64,000 nucleotides of DNA. It comes from an uncultured Sphingomonadaceae bacterium (GTDB taxonomy: Bacteria > Pseudomonadota > Alphaproteobacteria > Sphingomonadales > Sphingomonadaceae). Position numbers and translations under genes: made by a program. The stretch covers positions 72,449-136,448 of the forward strand of contig CADCVW010000095.1 of the NCBI GenBank assembly GCA_902806235.1, written 5' to 3'. Below the pieces are notes generated by a model that was given only the letters and a program-made list of their open reading frames with translations, was not told the origin of the DNA and searched no databases. Below, piece by piece: positions 39,156-50,045 of the stretch (position 1 is its first letter; the number at the start of each line of letters is the position of its first letter).

Positions 39156-39729
39156 GGTCGCGGAGCGGCTAGCAGGAGGCTCCCTGAAGCGGAAGCACCG
39201 CCTCGTTCCCCATCCCGATACGCCATCCGATGCGGTCGTCGGCGTCGAGGTCGCGGTGCGCATGGACGACGCGGACGAAGCGCTCTTCACCTTCGTCGTG
39301 CGCGGATGCGACCGCCTCGTCGTGCCCGGCCCCGCCATGCCGACGCGGACCGACGGGCTCTGGGCGACGACCTGCTTCGAGGCCTTCCTGCGCCCGCCCG
39401 TCGGCGATGCCTACCAGGAGTACAACTTCTCGCCTTCCGGCGCGTGGGCCGCCTATGGCTTCACCGGGAACCGCCGGGGCATGCGCGAACTGGCGCTGGT
39501 CGCCGATCCTTTTATCGGGCGGGACGAGGACGCCGACCCCGACGTTTGCGCCTGGCATGTCGATCTCGATCTGACCCACCTGCCTGCGGGCCCGTTCCGC
39601 CTCGCGCTCTCGGCGGTGATCGAGGAGGTCGGCGGGCGCAAGTCGTACTGGGCCCTCGCACACCCGCCGGGCGCGCCGGACTTCCACCATCTCGATTGCT
39701 TCGCGGCCGAACTCGCGCCAACGACCTGA
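39154..39729 (+). CDS. DOMON-like domain-containing protein
   Basis: [46 protein letters not shown]...[23 protein letters not shown]. Start overlaps the divergent tyrS start by 2 nt. Confidence 0.8.
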   Translation: MVAERLAGGSLKRKHRLVPHPDTPSDAVVGVEVAVRMDDADEALFTFVVRGCDRLVVPGPAMPTRTDGLWATTCFEAFLRPPVGDAYQEYNFSPSGAWAAYGFTGNRRGMRELALVADPFIGRDEDADPDVCAWHVDLDLTHLPAGPFRLALSAVIEEVGGRKSYWALAHPPGAPDFHHLDCFAAELAPTT

Positions 39730-39731
39730 GC

Positions 39732-40931
39732 ATGGACTTCGGTATTGATCGCCTGCTCGCCGACCCCAGCTTACGCGCGCCGCTGGAGGGCCGCCGCGTC
39801 GCGCTGCTCGCGCACCCAGCCTCCGTCGCGCTCGACCTCACCCACTCGCTCGACGCGCTCATCGCGGCCGGGCTGAACGTCTCCGCCGCCTTCGGCCCGC
39901 AGCACGGGCTGCGCGGCGACAAGCAGGACAACATGGTGGAGTCGCCCGACTTCACCGATCCCGCCACGGGCATTCCCGTGTTCAGCCTCTACGGCGAGGT
40001 GCGGCGGCCTACCGGCCAGTCGATGGGCACCTTCGACGTGCTGCTCGTCGACCTGCAGGACCTGGGCTGTCGTATCTACACCTTCATCACCACGCTCCGC
40101 TACGCGCTGGAGGCCTGTGCGGCGCACGGCAAGGCGCTGTGGGTGCTCGACCGCCCGAACCCGGCGGGGCGGCCGGTGGAGGGGATGACGCTCCGGCCGG
40201 GCTGGGAGAGCTTCGTCGGAGCCGGGCCGCTGCCGATGCGCCACGGGCTGACCTTGGGCGAGCTCGGGCGCTGGTTCGTCGACCATCTCCGCCTCGATAT
40301 CGACTACCGCGTCCTCGAGATGGCTGGCTACGATCCCGCAGCCGCCCCCGGCCACGGCTGGCCGTTGGGCGAGCGCGTCTGGATCAACCCCAGCCCCAAC
40401 GCCCCCAACTTGCCGATGGCACGCGCCTACGCCGGCACGGTGATGCTCGAAGGCACCACGATCAGCGAGGGCCGCGGCACCACCCGCCCGCTCGAACTGT
40501 TCGGCGCGCCGGACCTGCCCGCGCGCGAGCTCATTGCCGAGATGCGCCGCCTCGCGCCCGACTGGCTCGCCGGCTGCAGGTTGCGCGAGGTCTGGTTTGA
40601 GCCGACCTTCCACAAGCACGCCGGCCAGCTCTGCGCGGGCGTGCAGATCCACGCCGAGGGGGCGTTCTACGACCACGAGGCTTTCCGCCCGTGGCGGCTC
40701 CAGGCGCTCGCCTTCAAGGTGCTGCGGCGGCTGCGGCCGGACTACCCGCTGTGGCGCGACTTCCCCTACGAATACGAGTTCGACAAGCTGGCGATCGACG
40801 TCATCAACGGCGGTCCGGGGCTGCGCGAGTGGGTGGACGACCCCGCGGCGGAACCCGGCGACCTTGACGCGCTGACCCGGCCGGACGAGCTCGCCTGGGA
40901 GGAGGAGCGCGCCCGCTTACTCCTCTACTGA
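39732..40931 (+). CDS. DUF1343 / NamZ-like exo-beta-N-acetylmuramidase family
   Basis: RRVALLAHPASV...FGPQHGLRGDKQDNMVES...GIPVFSLYGE...LVDLQDLGCRIYTFITTLRYALEACAAHGK..LWVLDRPNPAG...WINPSPNAPN...YAGTVMLEGTTISEGRGTTRPLELFGAP. Confidence 0.92.
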   Translation: MDFGIDRLLADPSLRAPLEGRRVALLAHPASVALDLTHSLDALIAAGLNVSAAFGPQHGLRGDKQDNMVESPDFTDPATGIPVFSLYGEVRRPTGQSMGTFDVLLVDLQDLGCRIYTFITTLRYALEACAAHGKALWVLDRPNPAGRPVEGMTLRPGWESFVGAGPLPMRHGLTLGELGRWFVDHLRLDIDYRVLEMAGYDPAAAPGHGWPLGERVWINPSPNAPNLPMARAYAGTVMLEGTTISEGRGTTRPLELFGAPDLPARELIAEMRRLAPDWLAGCRLREVWFEPTFHKHAGQLCAGVQIHAEGAFYDHEAFRPWRLQALAFKVLRRLRPDYPLWRDFPYEYEFDKLAIDVINGGPGLREWVDDPAAEPGDLDALTRPDELAWEEERARLLLY

Positions 40932-40934
40932 CCT

Positions 40935-42113
40935 CTACCGCTTGCGCGTCAGCTCGCGCATCGCCTCGTCGAGCTCGTCGAGCGTCAGCGGGTACATGCG
41001 GTCGCCGAGCAGTTCGCGGACGATGCGGGTCGACTGCGAATAGCCCCACTGGGTCTTCGGCGTCGGGTTGAGCCAGGCGGTCGCGGGATAGGTGTTCGCC
41101 AGCCGCCGCAGCCACAGCGCCCCCGGCTCCTCGTTGAAGTGCTCGACGGAGCCGCCGGCCGTGGTGATCTCGTAGGGGCTCATCGCCGCGTCGCCGACGA
41201 ACACCAGCTTGTGGTCGTGGCCGTATTTGTGGAGCACGTCCCAGGTCGGCGTGCGCTCGGCGAAGCGCCGCCGGTTGTCCTTCCACACGCCCTCGTAAAC
41301 GCAGTTGTGAAAGTAGAAGAACTCCATGTTCTTGAACTCGGCGGTGGCCGCGCTGAACAGCTCCTCGCAGAGCCGGACGTAGGGGTCCATCGAACCGCCG
41401 ACGTCGAGGAAGAGCAGCAGCTTCACCGCGTTGTGCCGCTCGGGACGCATGCGGATGTCGAGCCAGCCCTGCTTGGCGGTGCCCTCCACCGTCGCGTCCA
41501 AGTCGAGTTCGTCTGCCGCGCCTTCGCGCGCGAAGCGGCGCAGGCGGCGCAGCGCGACCTTGATGTTGCGCGTACCGAGCTCGCGAGTCGAGTCCAGGTC
41601 CTTGAACTCGCGCTTGTCCCACACCTTGATCGCGCGGTTGTGCCGGCCTTCGCCGCCGATGCGCACGCCTTCGGGGTTGTAGCCGGAATTACCATAAGGC
41701 GAGGTGCCGCCGGTGCCGATCCACTTGCTGCCGCCCTGGTGGCGGCCCTCCTGCTCCTCCAAGCGCTTCTTAAGTGTTTCCATGATCTCGTCCCAAGAGC
41801 CGAGGCTCTCGATCTCCCTCATCTGCTCGGGCGTGAGGTACAGCTCCGACACCTTGCGCAGCCACTCCTCGGGCAGAGCCGCGGTCTCGTTCTCGAACGT
41901 GGTCGCGACGCCCCGGAACACCTTGGCGAACACCTGGTCGAAGCGGTCGAGCAGCCCTTCGTCCTTCACGAAAGTCGCGCGCGACAGGTAGTAGAAGGCC
42001 TCAGGCGAGCGCGCGATCACCTCGCGGTCGAGCGCTTCCAGCAGCACGAGGTGCTCCTTGAGGCTGGCGGGAATGCCCGCGGCGCGGAGCTCGTCGGTGA
42101 AGGAGAAGAACAT
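40935..42113 (-). CDS. VWA domain-containing CoxE-like protein
   Basis: MFFSFTDELRAAGIPASLKEHLVLLEALDREVI...KLLLFLDVGGSMDPYVRLCEELFSAATAEFKNMEFFYFHNCVYEGVW. Start corrected to 42113. Confidence 0.9.
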   Translation of the reverse strand: MFFSFTDELRAAGIPASLKEHLVLLEALDREVIARSPEAFYYLSRATFVKDEGLLDRFDQVFAKVFRGVATTFENETAALPEEWLRKVSELYLTPEQMREIESLGSWDEIMETLKKRLEEQEGRHQGGSKWIGTGGTSPYGNSGYNPEGVRIGGEGRHNRAIKVWDKREFKDLDSTRELGTRNIKVALRRLRRFAREGAADELDLDATVEGTAKQGWLDIRMRPERHNAVKLLLFLDVGGSMDPYVRLCEELFSAATAEFKNMEFFYFHNCVYEGVWKDNRRRFAERTPTWDVLHKYGHDHKLVFVGDAAMSPYEITTAGGSVEHFNEEPGALWLRRLANTYPATAWLNPTPKTQWGYSQSTRIVRELLGDRMYPLTLDELDEAMRELTRKR

Positions 42114-42256
42114 GGGCGCGGCCTCGTCGAGTCGGCGGAAGTTGACGAAGTTGGCGCTACGTCGCCCCCCGCCGTCCTTCCTCGCCGAACGGGAGCCGCC
42201 CGGCGCGCGCCTTATACACGCGACGCAGGACTGTAGGACAGCGCCGCCAGACGCCG

Positions 42257-43489
42257 TCAGCCGTCGTACTCGCCGAGCCCCGGACCGTAGCTCTCGATGG
42301 CTTCGAACACGGCGGTGAGTTCGTCGCGTTCTGCCCCGCTCAATTCCGGCCGCCAGATCTCGAAGAGCAGGATGACCCGCGTCTCCGAGCCGCGGTTCCA
42401 AGCCTCATGCTCGATCGTGTCGTCGAAAAGGAGGGCGCGGCCGAACTCCCAAGAGCGCACGTCGTTGCCGACGCGGAAGGCGCAACCGGGCGGGACGATG
42501 AGCGGCAGGTGGACGATCAGCCGGCTGTTCAGCATCCCGCTGTGCGGCGGGATGTGCGCCCCCGGGCGGAGCGAGGAAAAGAGGATCATGGGCGAGCGCG
42601 CGCCGATGCGGGGGAGTGGCGCCCCGCTCGCGCGAAGCGCCTCCAGCGTGCGGGGGAAGCGTTCGGCGTGGCCGGGGACCGGGGCGCCGCGGCGCCACAA
42701 GTGATAAGCGGTCCAGCTCGGGTCGCCGACGCGGTGCGCCTGCATGACGGGGCGGTTCGGCGTCGCTTCCAGATAAGGGGTGAAGGCGGCGTCGTCGGCG
42801 GTGAGCAAGGCTTCGAGCTCCTCGCGCATCGCGGGGGCGGCGGCTTCCACCGTCGGTAGCCAGGCGAACTCCTCCCGCTCGTAGAACTGCCGCTGCGGCA
42901 GCTGCGGGAAGAAGAAGGAGGTGGGCGCCTGGAAGTAGGGCTGCTTCTCGCCGTATAGGATGTCGAGCGACTCCTGCACCCGGGCGCTGCGCCCACGCGG
43001 CCCAACGCCGCGCGCGGCGAGCGCCCGCTCAAGGTGGTCGCGGTAGCCGAGCGACGCTTGCGCTAGGACGTGGCGCACCCGGTCGAGCTCGGCCGTGAGG
43101 GCGGGCGGGAGCGGGGCCGTCGCTCCCGCCGCGATCTTGAGCGCGGCCTGGTAGAAGCTCGTCATCGCGCGCGGATCGCCGGCGCGCGCGTGGAGGTCAC
43201 CACGCATGACGAGGCCGCGTAGGTCGCGCGGCTCGGCCGCGAGCAGCGCGTCGAGCGCACGCGCCTCCGCGTTGCCATCGCCACCCAGACGGCAGGCTTG
43301 GGCGAGGAGCAACCAAGGGGGAGGCACTGGCGGCCCGAACCCGGCGAGCCGCTCGAAGGCGGCACGCGCGGCGGCGGCGTCCCGGCGCTGCATGGCTGCC
43401 ACGCCGGCGCGGAGCAGGGCGTCGGCCTCGGGCGGCAAAGTCGGCGAGGCGGCGCTGGCCATGCGTGCAGCCGGAGCCCTCAGCTCCAC
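42257..43489 (-). CDS. Aspartyl/asparaginyl beta-hydroxylase-domain protein with TPR-like N-terminus
   Basis: N-terminal Ala-rich TPR-like repeats, C-terminal HIPPHSGMLNSRLIVHLPLIVPPGCAFRVGNDVRSWEFGRALLFDDTIEHEAWNRGSETRVILLFEIWRP. Start could be 43462. Confidence 0.9.
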   Translation of the reverse strand: MELRAPAARMASAASPTLPPEADALLRAGVAAMQRRDAAAARAAFERLAGFGPPVPPPWLLLAQACRLGGDGNAEARALDALLAAEPRDLRGLVMRGDLHARAGDPRAMTSFYQAALKIAAGATAPLPPALTAELDRVRHVLAQASLGYRDHLERALAARGVGPRGRSARVQESLDILYGEKQPYFQAPTSFFFPQLPQRQFYEREEFAWLPTVEAAAPAMREELEALLTADDAAFTPYLEATPNRPVMQAHRVGDPSWTAYHLWRRGAPVPGHAERFPRTLEALRASGAPLPRIGARSPMILFSSLRPGAHIPPHSGMLNSRLIVHLPLIVPPGCAFRVGNDVRSWEFGRALLFDDTIEHEAWNRGSETRVILLFEIWRPELSGAERDELTAVFEAIESYGPGLGEYDG

Positions 43490-43520
43490 GCCCGACGAGC
43501 GAACGGCGACTTAGTCGCCA

Positions 43521-44360
43521 TCATCCCCGCCGCGCCATAAAGGCCAGCCGCTCGAATAGCATCACGTCCGCCTCGTTCTTGAGCAGCGCGCCGTGCAGCG
43601 GCGGAATCGCCTGGCGGGGGTCGCGGCTCTGCAGTACCTCGAGCGGCAGGTCCTCGTGGAGCAGCAGCTTGAGCCAATCGATCAGCTCGCTGGTTGACGG
43701 CTTCTTCTTCAGCCCCGGCACGTCGCGGACCTCGTAGAAGATGTCGAGCGCCTTCGCCACGAGCCGTTGCTGGATGCCCGGAAAATGGACGTCGATAATT
43801 GCCTGCATCGTCTCCCGCTCGGGGAATTTGATGTAGTGGAAAAAGCAGCGGCGCAGGAAGGCGTCGGGCAGGTCCTTTTCGTTGTTGGAGGTGACCACCA
43901 CGACCGGCCGCTCCACCGCGCGCACCGTTTCGCGCGTTTCGTAGACGTCGAACTCCATCCGGTCGAGCTCGTGGAGCAGGTCGTTGGGGAACTCGATGTC
44001 CGCCTTGTCGATCTCGTCGATGAGGAGGACGGGGAGCTGCGGGCTCCGAAACGCTTCCCACAGCTTGCCGCGGCGGATGTAGTTGCCGATGTCGTGGACG
44101 CGCGGATCGCCGAGCTGGCCGTCGCGCAGCCGGGCGACCGCGTCATACTCGTAGAGGCCCTGCTGGGCCTTGGTGGTGCTCTTCACCGTCCACTCGATCA
44201 GCGGCGCGCCAATGGCGGTCGCGATCTCCTGCGCCAGCACCGTCTTGCCGGTGCCGGGCTCGCCCTTGATCAGGAGCGGGCGGCGGAGCGCGACCGCCGC
44301 GTTGACCGCGACCTTTAGGTCCTCCGTGGCGACGTAGTTCGAGGTGCCTTCGAAGCGCAT
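43521..44360 (-). CDS. MoxR-family AAA+ ATPase
   Basis: RRPLLIKGEPGTGKTVLAQEIATAIGAPLIEWTVKSTTKAQQGLYEYDAVARL...PVLLIDEIDKADIEFPNDLLHELDRMEFDVYETRETVRA...VVVTSNNEKDLPDAFLRRCFFHYIKFP. Confidence 0.96.
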   Translation of the reverse strand: MRFEGTSNYVATEDLKVAVNAAVALRRPLLIKGEPGTGKTVLAQEIATAIGAPLIEWTVKSTTKAQQGLYEYDAVARLRDGQLGDPRVHDIGNYIRRGKLWEAFRSPQLPVLLIDEIDKADIEFPNDLLHELDRMEFDVYETRETVRAVERPVVVVTSNNEKDLPDAFLRRCFFHYIKFPERETMQAIIDVHFPGIQQRLVAKALDIFYEVRDVPGLKKKPSTSELIDWLKLLLHEDLPLEVLQSRDPRQAIPPLHGALLKNEADVMLFERLAFMARRG

Positions 44361-44420
44361 GCGGTTCCCTCCGGGTTCGCCGGACGGGTAGGGCGCGAGG
44401 CTCGCGCGGGCAAGCCGCCG

Positions 44421-45092
44421 CTAGACCTCGACCTCCGCGCGAGCCGCGCGGCGGGCGCGCAACAGGCGCCACAGACCGCGGTGCTGAACGAGGAGCTGCT
44501 CGGCCCCGAACAGCAACGCGCGCTCGGCGCCATGGGTAGGCGCGGCGGCGTCCAGCACGACGGCGAGGGCGTCGCGCCCAGGAAGTGCGAGAGCGGCGGG
44601 CGCGACACCGAGCCGGTCGGCGGCGTGATCGAGCAGCGCGCGCACCGTGCCCCAGTCGAGCACCAGCGCGGCGGCGGCGCCGAGTGCGCACCCGGTGCGC
44701 TCGGAGCGCGCGAGGATGTCGAGCGCGGCGCGTTGACCGAGCACGGCCCCGGCAGCGCGGTCGGCGTGAGGCGTGCTGGGGATCGGGCCGGCGGCGGCTT
44801 GGAGCCGCAGCAGCAGGGCGCGCTCGGCGGCGAAGCCGTCCACCGCCGCTTCGACCCAGCGGCGGGCGGCGGGAGCGAGCGGGGTCCCGGCGACGCGATC
44901 GACAACGCCGGGAAAAGCGCCGTGGAGCAGGGACAGGAGGTGGACGAAGTCCGCGAGGTTGCGCGAGGCGGCGCGCCCCGCGAGCAGCTCGGCCGAGCGG
45001 AGACAGGGCTCGGCCCCGCTGCCGTCCGCGTCGACCAGCGCGAACAACGCCGCGCCCGCGCCGACGCGCGGGGGAATGGGGGCAAGAAACAT
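44421..45092 (-). CDS. Hypothetical Ala-rich protein upstream of MoxR
   Basis: 223-aa ORF in the same direction as the MoxR/AspH/VWA genes; no family confidently recognised. Confidence 0.65.
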   Translation of the reverse strand: MFLAPIPPRVGAGAALFALVDADGSGAEPCLRSAELLAGRAASRNLADFVHLLSLLHGAFPGVVDRVAGTPLAPAARRWVEAAVDGFAAERALLLRLQAAAGPIPSTPHADRAAGAVLGQRAALDILARSERTGCALGAAAALVLDWGTVRALLDHAADRLGVAPAALALPGRDALAVVLDAAAPTHGAERALLFGAEQLLVQHRGLWRLLRARRAARAEVEV

Positions 45093-45242
45093 GGCGACAC
45101 TCCGCTACCGGTGACGAGGATCACCTAGCGAAGCGGGGTAAAGGCGGAGTTTATGAAGCGGTGGAGCCCTCTTACCTTCAGGACGAGGATTAGACGAGGG
45201 GCCGCGCCGAATGGCCTCATCCTACGTGACTACCGTAGTAGC

Positions 45243-45318
45243 GCCTCTCCGCTACGACGACGCCTTCGCTGTCGCGAAGCCTACCTCGCTGCTCTCCCCT
45301 GGAGGGGAGAGGGAAGGG
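45243..45318. repeat. Dispersed intergenic repeat, family B copy
   Basis: cctctccgctacgacgacgccttcgctgtcgcgaagcctacctcgctgctctcccctggaggggagaggg; flanks match 18123-18194. Confidence 0.55.
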
Positions 45319-45323
45319 AAGCC

Positions 45324-47368
<2,045 letters not shown>

Positions 47369-47372
<4 letters not shown>

Positions 47373-49210
47373 GCTTCGCCTTGTTCCGCCAGGGCGCGAT
47401 CCGCCTCGCGCCGCATCAAATCAATCAAGTCCTGCTCGACGCGGCTGACGGCCGCGACGATCCGCTGTTGCTCGTCCCAGTCGCCTTCGGCGCCGCTCTC
47501 GACCCACCGCCGCGTAGCTTCCGCCTGCGCCCGGCTCAATGCCGACTTCACGCACATCAACGAAAGCATCGTCCGCAATTGGCCGGCCGCCGCCTCCCCG
47601 TCCGCGCCGTCGCGCAGGAAAAGATACCCGGCCCGACGCTCGCCGCCGAGGGACGACAACGCGGCCGATATGGGCCGTAGCCGCTCCGGTTCAAGCTGGC
47701 CTTCCAGCGCCGCGCCGACCAGCGCGTCGCGCGCGGCCACGAGGCGGGGGTGGGCGAGGGGAAGCGCGGTGAGCTCCTCCAGATGCTCGGCGGCGACCTC
47801 CGGAAAGCGGCACAGGCCGACGAACAGCGCGGACAGCTCGCGCAGTTCTGTGTCGGGCAGCGGCGGGCCGCGCGGGCGCGGCGGCGGGGGTGACCAGCGA
47901 CCGCGGCCGGGGGTGAAGGAGGCGCGGCCGCCGCCCGGGACGAAGGGCGCGCGCTTGGGCATCGCCTCGTCGAAGCGGCGCAGCATCTCGCCCCGGTATT
48001 GTTCGCGCACGTCGCGGTCGCCAATCAGCCCAACCTGCTCCATCAGCCGTTGCTTCAGGCCCGCGCGCGCCTCCGGCGAGGTCAAGGGTTCGGCCGCCTG
48101 CGCCTCGTGCCACAAGCGGGCGGCGAGCGGCTCGGGTTCGGCGAAGGCGGCGTCCACTGCGGCGCGCCCGCCGGCGCGGACGAGGTCGTCGGGGTCCTGT
48201 CCGGCGGGAAGAGTTACGAAGCCGAGCGAGCGGTCGGGCGCGATGGCGGGGAGGGCGCGCACCACTGCCTTGGCGGCGGCGCGCTGGCCGGCGGCGTCGC
48301 CGTCGAAGCTGAGCAAGGGGCGGGGCACGACGCGCCACAACAGCGCGAGCTGCGTTTCAGTGAGCGCCGTACCGAGCGGGGCGACGGCCTCCGCCACCCC
48401 CGCGCCATCGAGCGCGATCGCGTCCAGATAGCCTTCGACCACTATGAGCCGCCCGCTCTCGCGCGCGGCGGGGGCGGCGCGGTGGAGGTTGAACAGGGTG
48501 CGGCCCTTGTCGAACAGCGGCGTTTCGGGGCTGTTGAGGTATTTCGGCTCGCCTTCCCCGAGAATGCGGCCGCCGAACGCGATGGTCCGGCCGCGCGCGT
48601 CCATGATGGGGATGATTAGGCGGCCGCGGAAACGGTCGTAGGGGTCGCGGCCGTCGTCCGGCTTGATGAGCAGGCCCGCTTCGATCAACGCCTCGTCGCC
48701 GAAGCGGGACAGCGCGCCGCGGAGCTTCCCCCGGGAGTCGGGCGCAAAGCCTAGGCGAAAGCGCGCGCGCTGGGATGGGCTGATGCCGCGGCGCTCCAGA
48801 TAGGCGCGGGCGGTGGAACCCTCCGGGCTGGCGAGCTGCTCCTCGAACCAGGCGGCGGCGGCTTCGGTGACGTCGATCAGGCCAGTGGCCCGCTCGGCGC
48901 GCGCCTGGGCGCGGGGGTCGGGGGCGGGGACCTCCAGCCCGGCGGCCCCGGCGAGCTCCTTCACTGCATCGATGAAGGACAGGCCGGAGGTCTCGGTCAG
49001 GAAGCGGATCGCGTCGCCGTGCGCCGAGCAGCCGAAGCAATGATAGAAGCCCTTCTCGTCGTTGACGTGGAAGGACGGGGTGCGCTCGTTGTGGAACGGG
49101 CAGCAAGCCTTGAACTCGCGGCCCGCGCGCTGGAGCTTCACGCGGCGGCCGACGACCTGAGACAGGGTGGTCCGGGCGCGGAGCTCGTCGAGGAAGGCGG
49201 GGGAGAGCAT
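47369..49210 (-). CDS. dnaG: DNA primase
   Basis: [56 protein letters not shown]...[31 protein letters not shown]. 4-nt overlap with rpoD. Confidence 0.97.
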
Positions 49211-49254
49211 GGCGATCTGCGGTAATAGCGCAGGACCCGTCCGAACGTCACTTC

Positions 49255-49341
49255 CGTTCGCGCTAAGCTCGTCAAAGCGCCTTCCAGGACGGCCCGCCGC
49301 CGAAGGGGAAGGGAAGAGCTTCGACAGGCTCAGCCCGAACG
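49255..49341. repeat. Dispersed long palindromic repeat, family A copy 2
   Basis: cgttcgcgctaagctcgtcaaagcgccttccaggacggcccgccgccgaaggggaagggaagagcttcgacaggctcagcccgaacg. Confidence 0.75.
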
Positions 49342-49364
49342 TAGTCCAGGAGCGGGGCAGCGGT

Positions 49365-49817
49365 TCACCCCGCCAGCCGCGCCTTCACCAGCGCGCTCGC
49401 GCGGCTCATGTCTATCTTGCCGGCGAGGCGGCTTTTGAGCTCGGCCATGACCCGGCCCATGTCCTTGGGCCCGATTGCGTCGAGCTCGGTCGCGATCGCG
49501 TCGATCGCGGCGGCGGCCTCGCCCTCGTCCATCATACGCGGCAGGAAGCGCTCGATCACCGCGACCTCCGCGGCCTCGGCCGCAGCTAGCTCGGCGCGGC
49601 CGCCCTGCTCGTAGAGGGCGATCGACTCGCGGCGCTGCTTGACCATCTTCTGCAGCACCTCTGTGACGAGGAGGTCGTCGTCCTGCGGCGGCTTGCCCCT
49701 GAGCTCGATGTCTCGGTTCTTGAGCTGCGCCTGGATCAGGCGGATCGTACCGGTAGCCGCCTTGTCGCCGCCCTTCATCGCGGTGGACAGCGCGGCTTTA
49801 ATATCGTCGCGGATCAT
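49365..49817 (-). CDS. GatB/YqeY domain-containing protein
   Basis: IRDDIKAALSTAMKGGDKAATGTIRLIQAQLKNRDIELRGKPPQDDDLLVTEVLQKMVKQRRESIALYEQGGRAELAAAEAAEVAVIERFLP. Confidence 0.95.
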   Translation of the reverse strand: MIRDDIKAALSTAMKGGDKAATGTIRLIQAQLKNRDIELRGKPPQDDDLLVTEVLQKMVKQRRESIALYEQGGRAELAAAEAAEVAVIERFLPRMMDEGEAAAAIDAIATELDAIGPKDMGRVMAELKSRLAGKIDMSRASALVKARLAG

Positions 49818-49849
49818 GGGACGTGACCTTCATAGCGGAACCTCCGCCA

Positions 49850-49938
49850 CCCCCGCGAAAGCGGGAGCCCACTGCTTTCACCGCTCGCGCGCGGACGACG
49901 AAAGAAGGTGGGTTCCCGCTTCAGCGGAGATGACGGGA
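49850..49938. repeat. Dispersed intergenic repeat, family C (CCCGCGAAAGCGGGAGCCC type)
   Basis: cccccgcgaaagcgggagcccactgctttc...aaggtgggttcccgcttcagcggagatgacggga: outer inverted arms. Confidence 0.6.
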
Positions 49939-50045
49939 GTGGGTGGGGAGCGGTTAGCGGCTACGAATCGGCTTTGCTAGATTGACCGCCGAACGCCGCG
50001 CCCTTAGCCCGCGGCCGTTTACCTTATCATCAGAGGACCGCCGCC

